NCBI RefSeq assembly: GCF_014642875.1
Contig: NZ_BMJC01000003.1
Location: forward strand, 930,001-994,000
Reading direction: 5' to 3'
DNA length: 64,000 nt
Origin: Puia dinghuensis
GTDB lineage: Bacteria; Bacteroidota; Bacteroidia; Chitinophagales; Chitinophagaceae
The notes below the pieces were generated by a model. That model made no database searches. It was not told where the DNA came from and was given only the letters and a program-made list of their open reading frames with translations. The position numbers were made by a program, and so were the translations under genes. Positions 1 to 9,800 of this stretch are shown here, one piece after another (the first letter of the stretch is position 1; the number at the start of each line of letters is the position of its first letter).

Positions 1-596
1 CCTTCCTTTTTATCGTGTTTGCGCCGCTGATCGGGATGTTTGTTGCGCTTGTCATCACCATCCTGGTGATCAATCTTTTCCAGCGGAGTAATCCCTATAA
101 GGCGGATGGCTGGTTCAGGCGGATGCAGCTGGTCTCTTCGGCGCTGCTCAGCCTCGGGCATGGCGGCAACGACGCACAAAAAGTGCTGGGGATCATTGCG
201 GCGGCGATGGCAGCCCATGGCGATGTGGACAACATAAAACATATCCCTGACTGGGTGCCGGTGGCCTGTTTTTCGGTGATCGCCCTTGGCACAATGAGCG
301 GGGGCTGGCGCATCGCAAAGACCATGGGCAAGAGGATCACCAAGACGAGTCCGATGGAAGGGGTCTGTGCCGAACTGGCGGGTGCTACCACCCTGGCGCT
401 GACCCAATACTTAGGTATCCCGGTGAGCACGACGCATACGATCACCGGATCTATCGTCGGTGTCGGGGCGACGAAGCGGATGTCGGCCGTCCGCTGGGGA
501 GTGACCATCAATCTCATCTGGGCCTGGGTGCTCACCATCCCCGTCAGCGCCCTGCTGGCCGCCCTGGTCTACTGGATCGTGCGACTCTTCCTCTGA
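1..596 (+). CDS. Inorganic phosphate transporter, PiT family (C-terminal part, 5' end outside window)
   Basis: The reading frame is open from the first bases of the window, so the gene starts upstream; the visible part is about 197 residues. It carries both halves of the PiT signature: HGGNDAQK in the first third and PVSTTHTITGSIVGVG further on, separated by hydrophobic segments. PiT proteins are inner-membrane secondary carriers that bring in phosphate or metal-phosphate with protons or sodium. The protein ends with a last membrane helix (LIWAWVLTIPVSALLAALVYWIV) and a short tail. The next gene is about 95 bp downstream and unrelated in function. In many bacteria a DUF47 PhoU-like gene precedes pit, but that would lie outside this window. 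The family call is firm; the substrate is inferred from the family. Confidence 0.93.
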   Translation, partial: FLFIVFAPLIGMFVALVITILVINLFQRSNPYKADGWFRRMQLVSSALLSLGHGGNDAQKVLGIIAAAMAAHGDVDNIKHIPDWVPVACFSVIALGTMSGGWRIAKTMGKRITKTSPMEGVCAELAGATTLALTQYLGIPVSTTHTITGSIVGVGATKRMSAVRWGVTINLIWAWVLTIPVSALLAALVYWIVRLFL

Positions 597-691
597 GAGC
601 GGCAGCTCCCATGAGGCCCGGAATTTTATCCATTCTTTAATGCAGGGAGGCGGGCAAACCCGGATTTTAGTAGTAGATTCGCACCTGCCTT

Positions 692-1075
692 ATGTTACGG
701 CGATTACATAAAATGCTGTTTTACACGACTATCTTAATCGTGTACGGCATTTTCTTTTCCGTGGAGTCCTTTTATAATTTCGAGGGACACTCCGATGCCA
801 GGACTATTCTTGCTCATTCCCTCTTATCCCAGCAGCCCGCCGCCAGCCGGCAGGCAATGGCGGTGAGAACTTCGCCGCAGCCTTATCCTTTCTCTCATAA
901 TCTACGGCTTAACAAAAGATATCACGAAGAGAACTTTCCACCCTGTCCGGTATATCAGGTAGCTGCGCCGGTGTGTTATATCACGCCGCGAGCGCTTGGC
1001 AGTGATGTAGTCGCCCGGCTGCCTTTTATTACCCGCTTTCATTTCCAGCTTCGAGGCCCGCCCTTTGCCATTTGA
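692..1075 (+). CDS. Small hypothetical protein ahead of the efflux operon
   Basis: A 127-residue ORF that I cannot assign to a named family. The N-terminus has one hydrophobic stretch (about residues 9-24, LFYTTILIVYGIFFSVE) fitting a signal anchor. The rest is polar and rich in Pro, Arg and aromatic residues, with no catalytic motif that I recognise. It sits 45 bp before the TolC gene on the same strand, as small ORFs often do in front of efflux operons in this phylum, so it may be the first gene of the operon. An antisense ORF at 902-1087 is weaker because it lacks neighbour context. The coding call rests on position, strand and the N-terminal segment only. Confidence 0.5.
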   Translation: MLRRLHKMLFYTTILIVYGIFFSVESFYNFEGHSDARTILAHSLLSQQPAASRQAMAVRTSPQPYPFSHNLRLNKRYHEENFPPCPVYQVAAPVCYITPRALGSDVVARLPFITRFHFQLRGPPFAI

Positions 1076-1119
1076 TCTTTCAATCACTATCTTTTTTCAC
1101 TTATAATTCATTGTAACGT

Positions 1120-2520
1120 ATGGCTACTTTCTGTATAGGAAAGTCCTGCGGGGCGCTCGGCCTGATCCTGCTGATGCCCACGCTTTCTTTATTTGCCCAA
1201 CAAAAGTATACCCTTTCTCAATTTGCAGACAGTGCGCAAAAGCACCTGCCGGTGCTGATGCAGAAAAAGGCGCTGGTCGAATCGGCCAAGGCGGGCGTCA
1301 CCGACGCAAGGCATGCTTTCCTGCCTACTTCGTATCTGGGTGATGAGCTGACGGCAGGCACCGACAATTCCATCCCCGGCTCTTACATTTCTTTCGGCAT
1401 CATTCCTTCCAGCAGCAGCGGGGTGCGTTCTTCCAACATCTACCAGTCCGCCATCGGCAACATCGGGTTCTTCTACAACCAGTACGAGCTGCTGGATTTC
1501 GGGTTGAAAAAGGCCACCGTCCGGAATGCGGAGGCTTTTGCCCGGCTAAGCCAGGCAGACCTCGACCGGGAGACCTACCTGGTGAAATGGCAGGTGAGCA
1601 AACTGTATCTCGAGCTGCTAAAGGGGCTTTTCCAATTATCCATCGACCGGGAGAACGTCACCCGGTATGAGACGATCTATAAAGTGATCCAGGCGGTGAC
1701 GCTCAGCGGTATCAAGCCCGGCGCGGATTCGGCGCTGGCGATGGCCGAGTTGTCCAAGACGCGGATCACGTTCAACCAGACGTTTGGCCAGGTGAGGGAG
1801 CTGCAACAGCAGATAAGTTTTCTCACGGGCATCACGGCCGACGCCGTCCGCATCGATACGTCGAAGACCACCAGCTATATGGCGGTGCTGGATGCCATCG
1901 GCAACCTAAGAGACAGCACCATGGCCCTTAATCCCCTGATCGATTATTTCAACAAGGAAAAGGACCTCTACGAGCAACGGGTAAATCTTGTCCGGAAGAG
2001 CTTTCTTCCGCGCGTGCTGCTCAACGGGGTCGGCTGGGCGAGGGGCTCGAGCATCGAGTATACCAACAATTACAAGTCTTCGGCCGTCTCAGGCCTGGGT
2101 TATCAGCGATTCAATTACCTGGCCGGTCTTACGCTGGAGTACGACCTGTTCAATATTGTTCACCGCAAGGACAAGGAGCGTATCGCCGCCGGCAATGCAG
2201 AGGCCAGCGCCTATGGCCTGCAGCAGGAACAACTGTCGCTGCAGAACGTAGACAACAAAGCCCTGGAAGGTATCCGTACCGCCACCGGCAACCTTGTCGA
2301 GATCCCGGTGCAGATCGGTGCCGCACAGGCGGCGTATGACCAGAAGACCGCGCAATACAAGGCGGGGATCATCAACCTGGTCGATCTCACGAATGCATCC
2401 TTTGTCCTCTACCGAAGCCAGTCGGATTATGTCCAGACCCTGAGTGACTGGTTGCTGGCCAACCTGGATAAATATTCGGCCGAGGGGCATCTGGATCAAT
2501 TCATTCAATCTATTAAATAG
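1120..2520 (+). CDS. TolC family outer-membrane efflux protein
   Basis: A 466-residue protein with an N-terminal signal peptide ending near LSLFAQQ (about residue 27). The mature part has the long amphipathic helical pattern of OEP/TolC proteins: two related halves, the second including GIINLVDLTNASFVLYRSQ near the C-terminus, matching the usual A-G-x-x-x-x-x-D-L-L/T ending of the family. It would form the trimeric outer-membrane channel through which the RND pumps of this cluster discharge. The stop codon is 7 bp before the start of the first RND gene, so the genes are surely co-transcribed. Length (about 440 mature residues) is normal for the family. Substrate is unknown. Confidence 0.92.
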   Translation: MATFCIGKSCGALGLILLMPTLSLFAQQKYTLSQFADSAQKHLPVLMQKKALVESAKAGVTDARHAFLPTSYLGDELTAGTDNSIPGSYISFGIIPSSSSGVRSSNIYQSAIGNIGFFYNQYELLDFGLKKATVRNAEAFARLSQADLDRETYLVKWQVSKLYLELLKGLFQLSIDRENVTRYETIYKVIQAVTLSGIKPGADSALAMAELSKTRITFNQTFGQVRELQQQISFLTGITADAVRIDTSKTTSYMAVLDAIGNLRDSTMALNPLIDYFNKEKDLYEQRVNLVRKSFLPRVLLNGVGWARGSSIEYTNNYKSSAVSGLGYQRFNYLAGLTLEYDLFNIVHRKDKERIAAGNAEASAYGLQQEQLSLQNVDNKALEGIRTATGNLVEIPVQIGAAQAAYDQKTAQYKAGIINLVDLTNASFVLYRSQSDYVQTLSDWLLANLDKYSAEGHLDQFIQSIK

Positions 2521-2527
2521 TATTATA

Positions 2528-5500
2528 ATGGTACGAACAGCTTTAAAAAGGCCAATCACCATCCTGGTTTTGTTCATGGGCCTTTTGTTGTTCTCTGTCC
2601 TGGCGGTCCGTACGATTCCTATAGATATCTTCCCCAAGCTGAACCTGCCCACCATCTATGTCATCGAGCAATATGGTGGGATGTCGGCGCAGCAGATGGA
2701 AGGTTTCTTCGCTACGCGGATGCAGGACCAATTCCTCTATGTCAACGGGATCAAGACCATCGAGAGCAAGAATATCCAGGGCCTTTCCCTCATCAAGCTC
2801 ACCTTTTACGAGAACACGGATATGGCCGAGGCCTCGGCCCAGGTGGCCCTGCAGGTGAACCGCACCATGGCATTTTTTCCGCCGGGCGCCCTGCCGCCAC
2901 AGGTGGTGCGTTTCGATGCCTCTTCCCTGCCGGTGGGAGAGCTCGTCTTCAGCAGCAAGACCAAGCCGCTGAAGGACATTTTCGACCTGGCCCTTACCCG
3001 GGTGCGGCCGCTGTTCGCAACGGTGCCGGGGTTGTCGGCTCCACCGCCCTTTGGTTCCAATGCCCGGTCGGTGCTGATCAATGTCGACCCCGCCAAACTG
3101 CGGATGTACAATCTCTCGGCGGACGAGGTGGTGGATGCCATTACCAAGAACAATGCGATAACTCCTTCCGGCAACTTGCGGGTGGACAGTACGATGTATG
3201 TCACTTCGATCAACTCCCTGGAAACAAAGGTGCAGCATTTTGAAGATATTCCTATAAGAAGCAACGGGACTTCCTCCGTCATATACGTCCGCGATGTGGC
3301 CTCGGTGGCCGACGGCGCCGACATCACAGTGGACTATGCGCTGGTGAACGGCAAGCGTAGCGTATATATCCCCGTGGTGAAAACGGCGGACGCCTCCACC
3401 TGGGAGGTGGTGCAGGCCCTGCGCAAACGCATCCCGGAAATGAAGAGCCTCCTGCCGGAAGACATCGATATCAGTTATGAGTTCGACCAGTCCGTCTTCG
3501 TTATCAATTCGGCGAAGAGCCTGATGACGGAAGGTATCCTGGGCGCCGTGTTGACGGGCCTCATGGTGTTGCTCTTCCTGCGCGACTGGCGAAGCAGCCT
3601 GGTGGTGATCATCACGATACCGGTGTCGGTGATGGGGGCAGTATTCTTCCTCAAACTGGCGGGTCAGACCGTCAATATCATGACCCTCAGCGGGCTGGCG
3701 CTGGCCATCGGCATCCTGGTCGACCAGGCGACGGTGACCATCGAGAATATCCACCAGCACCTCGAGATGGGCGTTGCCAAGAAGAAGGCCATTCTGGATG
3801 CGTGTTCGGAGATCTCTTTCCCCCTCCTGCTGATATTGCTCTGTATCCTGGCGGTGTTTGCCCCTGCCTTTGTCATGAACGGGGTGCCCAGGGCGATGTT
3901 CCTGCCGCTTTCGCTCTCCATCGCCTTTGCCATGATGGTCAGCTTTATTGCGGCCCAGACCCTTGTTCCCGTGGTCAGCGTCTGGCTGTTGAAGGCGGAA
4001 ATGTTTCAGCGCCATCACCCGCACAAAGAGGAAAAAGGTTTCTTCCAGCGTATCAAGACCGGATTGTCCTCACGGTTGACGAAATGGATGCCCCGGCGAA
4101 AGCTGATCGTCCCTATCTATCTTGTCCTGGCTTTTGGCGCGGCGGGTGTTTGTTATACCATTATCGGGAAAGACTTGCTGCCCAAGACCAATAACGGCCA
4201 GCTGCAGTTGCGCGTCCGGGAGCCGGATGGCACGCGGCTGGAAGTGACCGAAAAAGTGACGCAAGGCGTCCTCAATATCATCGACTCCACCGTCGATCAC
4301 CAGATAGCCATTTCTTCCGCTTACGTGGGACTGGTGCCCAGCAACTTTGGCACCAGCAATCTCTATATTTTCAATAGCGGTACGCACGAGTCGGTGATCC
4401 AGGTGAACCTGGATGAAAAGTATAAGGTGAAGATGGAAGACCTGAAGGAGACCCTGCGAAAGAACATCCTGCGAAACTATCCCGACGTCCGGCTTTCTTT
4501 CGAACCCATCGAACTGACGGAAAAGATCATGGCGCAGGGCGCATCTACACCCATCGAAGTGCGGGTAGCCGGGAAGAACATGGACGATATCGAGTCTTAT
4601 GCGGCAAGGCTGGTGGATACGCTGAAGACCGTCTCTTTCCTGCGGGATGTCCAGATAGCGCAGCCACTTCATCTTCCCACGGTGAACATCAACGTGGACA
4701 GGAACAAATTAGCGCTGATGGGGCTGTCGATAGACAATATATCCAAGAGCATCACCGATGTGACGTCTTCGAGCCGATATACCAACAAGAACCTGTGGCT
4801 GGACGAACGGGCGGCCTATACCTACCAGAGCCAGGTGCAGGTTCCTGAATACATCATGAACTCCATGCAACAGCTGGCATCGGTATCCCTTGTTCCGGGA
4901 CAGATGCGGCCAGTGCTGTCCGATGTGGCCGGCTTCCGCATCGACACGGTGCCGGGAGAATATGACCGGGCCGGTCCCCGCCGGTATGTGACCGTCAGCG
5001 CCAACATTTACAAGAAAGACCTGGGCGCTGCCACTGCCGCAGTGCAGAAGTCGATTAGGAAGCTCGGCGCCCCGCCGACCGGTCTTGTGGCCGAGATAAA
5101 GGGGATGTCCTCTTTGTTGACGGAGACGTTGGATTCGCTGCAGACGGGTCTGCTGGCGGCCATTGTCGTTATTCTTTTGCTGCTGGCGGCCAACTATCAA
5201 TCTTTCGGCCTGTCCATTTCGGTGCTGGCGACGGTGCCGGCCGTGCTGCTTGGCGCAATGCTGCTGCTGCTGGCCACCGGAGCTACGCTGAACCTGCAAT
5301 CCTATATGGGCATCATCATGTCCACGGGTGTATCGGTGGCCAATGCTATTCTTATCGTCACCAATGCGGAGAAGCTGCGGCTGGAATACCGGGACCCCTA
5401 TAAAGCGGCGGTGATGGCGGCCAGTATCCGGCTCCGGCCGATACTCATGACCTCGCTGGCGATGATAGCCGGGATGATCCCCATGGCCAGCGGGCTGGGC

Positions 5501-5698
5501 GAAGCCGGCGACCAGTCGGCGCCCCTCGGGCGCGCCGTCATCGGCGGACTGGCTGCCTCGACTTTTGCCGCCCTGTACATGGTGCCGCTGGTATACGGCT
5601 GGATCCGCCAGAAGTCCTCCTTTGAAACTGTTTCCTTATTACCGGAAGATGCAACTCCCGGAGAAAACCCCGGACATTCTCCCGAACATTCTAAATAA
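2528..5698 (+). CDS. Efflux RND transporter permease subunit (copy 1)
   Basis: A 1056-residue inner-membrane pump of the RND superfamily. The start is set at the ATG at 2528, because the product then begins MVRTALKRPIT and aligns with the twin pump at 6801; the longer frame from 2444 runs back into tolC. Typical features are the first helix (about 12-28), a large periplasmic loop, the TM2-TM6 block from about residue 335, a second periplasmic loop, and the C-terminal TM8-TM12 block with RLRPILMTSLAMIAGMIPMA. In TM4 the pair equal to AcrB Asp407-Asp408 reads Asp399-Gln400, whereas the twin has Asp-Glu. TM10 reads GVSVANA where AcrB has its lysine (GLSAKNA). The substrate cannot be read from sequence; the pump works with the neighbouring TolC and adaptor. 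Confidence 0.93.
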   Translation: MVRTALKRPITILVLFMGLLLFSVLAVRTIPIDIFPKLNLPTIYVIEQYGGMSAQQMEGFFATRMQDQFLYVNGIKTIESKNIQGLSLIKLTFYENTDMAEASAQVALQVNRTMAFFPPGALPPQVVRFDASSLPVGELVFSSKTKPLKDIFDLALTRVRPLFATVPGLSAPPPFGSNARSVLINVDPAKLRMYNLSADEVVDAITKNNAITPSGNLRVDSTMYVTSINSLETKVQHFEDIPIRSNGTSSVIYVRDVASVADGADITVDYALVNGKRSVYIPVVKTADASTWEVVQALRKRIPEMKSLLPEDIDISYEFDQSVFVINSAKSLMTEGILGAVLTGLMVLLFLRDWRSSLVVIITIPVSVMGAVFFLKLAGQTVNIMTLSGLALAIGILVDQATVTIENIHQHLEMGVAKKKAILDACSEISFPLLLILLCILAVFAPAFVMNGVPRAMFLPLSLSIAFAMMVSFIAAQTLVPVVSVWLLKAEMFQRHHPHKEEKGFFQRIKTGLSSRLTKWMPRRKLIVPIYLVLAFGAAGVCYTIIGKDLLPKTNNGQLQLRVREPDGTRLEVTEKVTQGVLNIIDSTVDHQIAISSAYVGLVPSNFGTSNLYIFNSGTHESVIQVNLDEKYKVKMEDLKETLRKNILRNYPDVRLSFEPIELTEKIMAQGASTPIEVRVAGKNMDDIESYAARLVDTLKTVSFLRDVQIAQPLHLPTVNINVDRNKLALMGLSIDNISKSITDVTSSSRYTNKNLWLDERAAYTYQSQVQVPEYIMNSMQQLASVSLVPGQMRPVLSDVAGFRIDTVPGEYDRAGPRRYVTVSANIYKKDLGAATAAVQKSIRKLGAPPTGLVAEIKGMSSLLTETLDSLQTGLLAAIVVILLLLAANYQSFGLSISVLATVPAVLLGAMLLLLATGATLNLQSYMGIIMSTGVSVANAILIVTNAEKLRLEYRDPYKAAVMAASIRLRPILMTSLAMIAGMIPMASGLGEAGDQSAPLGRAVIGGLAASTFAALYMVPLVYGWIRQKSSFETVSLLPEDATPGENPGHSPEHSK

Positions 5699-5707
5699 AA
5701 ACAACTT

Positions 5708-6793
5708 ATGAATAAGGCGATCATTATAATCTCATTTCTCGCGACGCTGACTATCTATGGCTGCTCGGGCGATTCGGCTGCTGAAAAGAAGGATCCCCCT
5801 CTCCTTGTTGCGACCCATTACGAATTAGCGACGGCGGACCGGCAGAGCGTCGAACAGGTGTACAAATTGCCTGCGCAACTTGCCGCTTACCAGGAAGTAA
5901 GCATCTTCCCCAAAGTGAATGGTTATGTGAAGACCGTCCAGGTGGACATCGGCTCCCATGTGGCAGCGGGGCAACTTCTGATGGAGCTGGAAGCGCCCGA
6001 GCTAGAGCAGGCCACTGCGCAGGCGAAGGAGAAATACTTCCAGGCAACGGCGGACTATACCATCAGCCGGGAGAACTATGAGCGCCTGAAGCAAGCTGCC
6101 CAAACGCCCGGGGCCATTTCCCCGATGGACCTTGCTACGGCCAAATCGAAGACGGGAGCGGACAGCGCCCTCAGCAATGCGGCAAAGGCCAACTGGCAAC
6201 AACAGCAGGTGATGATGGGCTACCTGAAGGTGATGGCGCCTTTCAAAGGGGTGATCACGCAGCGTAATGTGCATCCCGGCGCCCTGGTCAGCGCCGAAGC
6301 CAAGGATGGCAAACCGATGCTCGAGCTGAAGGAGGTAGATCATCTGCGGTTGCAGGTATCCATCCCCGAGACCATGGCCGGCACACTGCGGAACAACGAC
6401 ACCATTTCCTTCTATCTCAGCGCCTTCCCGGGCAAGCGTTTCTTTGGGCATATCGCCCGAAAATCCATGAACATCAATCTGCAATACCGGTCGGAGCCTG
6501 TTGAGCTGGACGTGTATAACCCCGATGAAGCGTTGACGCCGGGGATGTACGCCGATGTGCTGTTCGACAGCAAGGGGAATCCCCATGCGTTGTCCGTGCC
6601 TAAGACGGCGGTAGTAACGTCCACCGAAAGAAAGTATGTGATCGCTGTCCGCAACGGCAAGGCGGTACGGGTAGATGTGTCGACGGGTAATGAAAGCAGC
6701 AACCGGGTCGAGGTATTGGGCCAGCTGGCGGCGGGCGAACAGGTGGTCGCCAATGCGAATGACGAAATAAAAGAAGGCAGCACCCTAAAATAA
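5708..6793 (+). CDS. RND efflux periplasmic adaptor (membrane fusion lipoprotein)
   Basis: A 361-residue HlyD/AcrA-type adaptor. The N-terminus is a lipoprotein signal with lipobox TIYGC, giving Cys19 as the lipidated residue, followed by a polar linker. Next come the first half of the lipoyl domain (VSIFPKVNGYVKTVQVDIGSHV), a short helical hairpin (about residues 90-160), the second lipoyl half (MAPFKGVITQRNVHPGALV), and the beta-barrel and membrane-proximal domains (LRLQVSIPE to the C-terminus). It joins the RND pump to the TolC channel. It lies 9 bp after pump copy 1 and 7 bp before pump copy 2, so a single adaptor presumably serves both pumps. Confidence 0.92.
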   Translation: MNKAIIIISFLATLTIYGCSGDSAAEKKDPPLLVATHYELATADRQSVEQVYKLPAQLAAYQEVSIFPKVNGYVKTVQVDIGSHVAAGQLLMELEAPELEQATAQAKEKYFQATADYTISRENYERLKQAAQTPGAISPMDLATAKSKTGADSALSNAAKANWQQQQVMMGYLKVMAPFKGVITQRNVHPGALVSAEAKDGKPMLELKEVDHLRLQVSIPETMAGTLRNNDTISFYLSAFPGKRFFGHIARKSMNINLQYRSEPVELDVYNPDEALTPGMYADVLFDSKGNPHALSVPKTAVVTSTERKYVIAVRNGKAVRVDVSTGNESSNRVEVLGQLAAGEQVVANANDEIKEGSTLK

Positions 6794-6800
6794 CCCTATT

Positions 6801-9800
6801 ATGATAAGAGCAGCCTTAAAAAGGCCAATCACCGTACTGGTGCTGTTCATCGGGTTAATGCTGTTCTCGGTGATGGCCGTACGGAGCATATCTATCGATA
6901 TTTTTCCGCGGCTGAACCTTCCTACCATCTATGTCATCGAGCAGTATGGAGGGATGTCGGCGCAGCAGATGGAGGGCTTCTTTGCGACGCGGATGCAGGA
7001 CCAATTCCTCTATGTCAACGGGATCAAGACCATCGAGAGCCGGAATATCCAGGGCCTTTCCCTCATCAAATTGACGTTTTACGAGAATACGAACATGGCC
7101 GAAGCTTCGGCCCAGGTAGCGTTGCAGGTGAACCGCACCATGGCCTTCTTTCCGCCGGGCGCCCTGCCGCCCCAGGTGGTACGTTTCGATGCCTCTTCCC
7201 TGCCGGTGGGAGAGCTCGTCTTCAGTAGCAAGACGAGGCCGCTGAAGGACATTTTCGACCTGGCCATCACGCGGGTGCGGCCGTTGTTCGCAACGGTGCC
7301 GGGGTTGTCGGCCCCGCCGCCCTTTGGTTCCAATGCCCGGTCGGTGCTGATCAATGTCGATCCCGCCAAGCTGCGGATGTACAATCTGTCGGCGGACGAG
7401 GTGGTGGAGGCCATTACTAAAAACAATGCGATCACTCCATCGGGTAATATCCGCTTGGACAGCATGATGCTTGTGAGCAGTATCAATTCGCTGGAGGATA
7501 AAGTTCAACATTTCGGCGACATCCCTATCCGCAGCAACGGGGCAACGTCGATCTATATAAAAGACGTGGCTTCCGTAGCCGACGGCGCCGACATCACAGT
7601 GGACTATGCGCTGGTCAACGGCAAGCGTAGTGTATATATCCCCGTGGTGAAAACGGCGGATGCCTCCACGTGGGAGGTGGTGCAGGCCCTGCGCAAACGC
7701 ATCCCGGAGATGAAGAGCCTGTTGCCGGAGGATGTGGATATCACCTATGCCTTTGACCAGTCGGTATTCGTTATCAATGCGGCAAAGAGCCTGATGTCGG
7801 AAGGCATCCTGGGTGCAGTGCTGACCGGATTGACGGTATTGCTCTTTCTGCGCGACTGGCGAAGCAGCCTGGTGGTGATCATCACGATACCGGTGTCGGT
7901 GTTGGGCGCGGTATTCTTCCTCAAACTGGCGGGTCAGACCATCAATATCATGACCCTTAGCGGGCTGGCGCTGGCCATCGGCATCCTGGTGGACGAGGCG
8001 ACGGTGACTATCGAGAACATCCACCAGCACCTGGAGATGGGTGCCCCGAAGAAGAAGGCGATATTGGATGCCTGCAACGAGATCTCTTTTCCCAAGCTGT
8101 TGATACTGCTTTGTATCCTTGCGGTTTTTGCTCCTTCCTTTATCATGACGGGCGTGCCCAAGGCTATGTTCCTGCCGCTGTCGCTGGCTATCGCTTTTGC
8201 CATGATCTGTTCGTATACCTCGGCGCAGACCCTGGTTCCGGTGATATCCAACTGGATATTGAAGGCGGAGATGTATCAGCGGCATGGGGCGGCATCGGTG
8301 GCGGGGCATGGGGCGCCGGAGGATGGTCATAAGGAAGACGGGTTTTTCGCGGTGCTGAAGACCGGGTTGGTAAGCCGCCTGGAAAAGTCGATGCCGCGAA
8401 GACGGCGCATCGTGTCCATCTATCTGTTGCTGGCGCTGGGTGCGGCCATCACCTGCTTTATGATCATCGGTAAAGACCTTCTGCCCAGGACCAACAACGG
8501 CCAGCTGCAGTTGCGGCTGAGAGAACCCGATGGTACGCGGCTGGAGGTAACCGAGCGGATGACCAAGTCTGTGCTGAACCTTATCGACTCCGTCACCGGG
8601 GGGAAAGTAGCCATCTCTTCGGCCTTTGTGGGGCTGGTACCCAGCAGCTTTGGAACCAGCAATCTTTACATTTTCAACAGCGGGACGCATGAGTCGGTGA
8701 TCCAGATAAACCTGGACGAGCACTACAAGGGGAGGATCGACGAGCTGAAAGAGAAGCTGCGCGGGGAGATCAAGCGGGAGTATCCCGAGCTGCAACTTTC
8801 CTTCGAACCGATAGAGCTGACGGAAAAGATCATGGCCCAGGGCGCCTCGACGCCTATCGAGGTGCGGGTGGCAGGAAAGAATATGGATGACATCAAGGCT
8901 TATGCGCAAAAGCTGGTGACCGCCCTGAAAGGTGTCTCCTTTCTACGGGACGTGCAGATCTCGCAGCCGCTGAACCTTCCCACCATCCTGATCTCTGTCG
9001 ACCGCAACAAGCTTTCCCTGATGGGGCTTTCGATCAACAACGTCGCCAAGAGTATCACCGATGTGACATCCTCCAGCCGGTATACCAACAAAAACCTGTG
9101 GCTTGACGACAGGGTCGCTTATACTTACCAGACGCAGGTTCAGGTTCCGGAATACCTCATGAACACCGTGCATCAATTGCAGTCGGTGACCTTGGTGCAT
9201 GGACAGGCCAGGCCGCTGCTGTCTGATGTGGCAAGCATCGCCATCGACACGCTTACGGGCGAATACGACAGGGCCGGTCCCCGCCGGTATGTGACCGTGA
9301 GCGCTAACATGTACAAGAAAGACCTGGGCGCGGCGACCCAGGCTGTCGAAAAGGCTATTTCGGAGTTGGGCGCAGTGCCGGGCGGGCCAGTGATCGAAGT
9401 AAAGGGTATGTCCTCGCTTCTCACGGAAACGCTGGATTCGCTGCAGAAGGGGCTGTTGGCGGCCATTGTGGTGATCTTGTTGTTGCTGGCGGCCAATTAC
9501 CAGTCCTTCGGCCTGGCCATTTCCGTATTGGCAACGGTGCCGGCCGTTCTGCTGGGCGCCATGCTGATGCTGCTGGCTACGGGAGCGACACTCAACCTTC
9601 AGTCGTATATGGGAATTATCATGTCGACAGGTGTGTCGGTGGCCAATGCCCTGCTGATCGTCACCAATGCCGAAAAGCTGCGATTAGAAATGAAAGATCC
9701 CTTTAAGGCGGCGATCACCAGTGCGAGTATCCGGCTGCGGCCCATCATGATGACGAGTATCGCGATGATCGTCGGGATGATCCCCATGGCGAGCGGGCTG

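Noticed and set aside
6855-8909. 684-codon open frame on the minus strand across the second RND gene
   Set aside because: Antisense shadow of a GC-rich gene; His/Arg/Gln-rich product with no family motif, while the plus strand encodes a clear pump. The same applies to 2543-4024 and to many shorter antisense frames.
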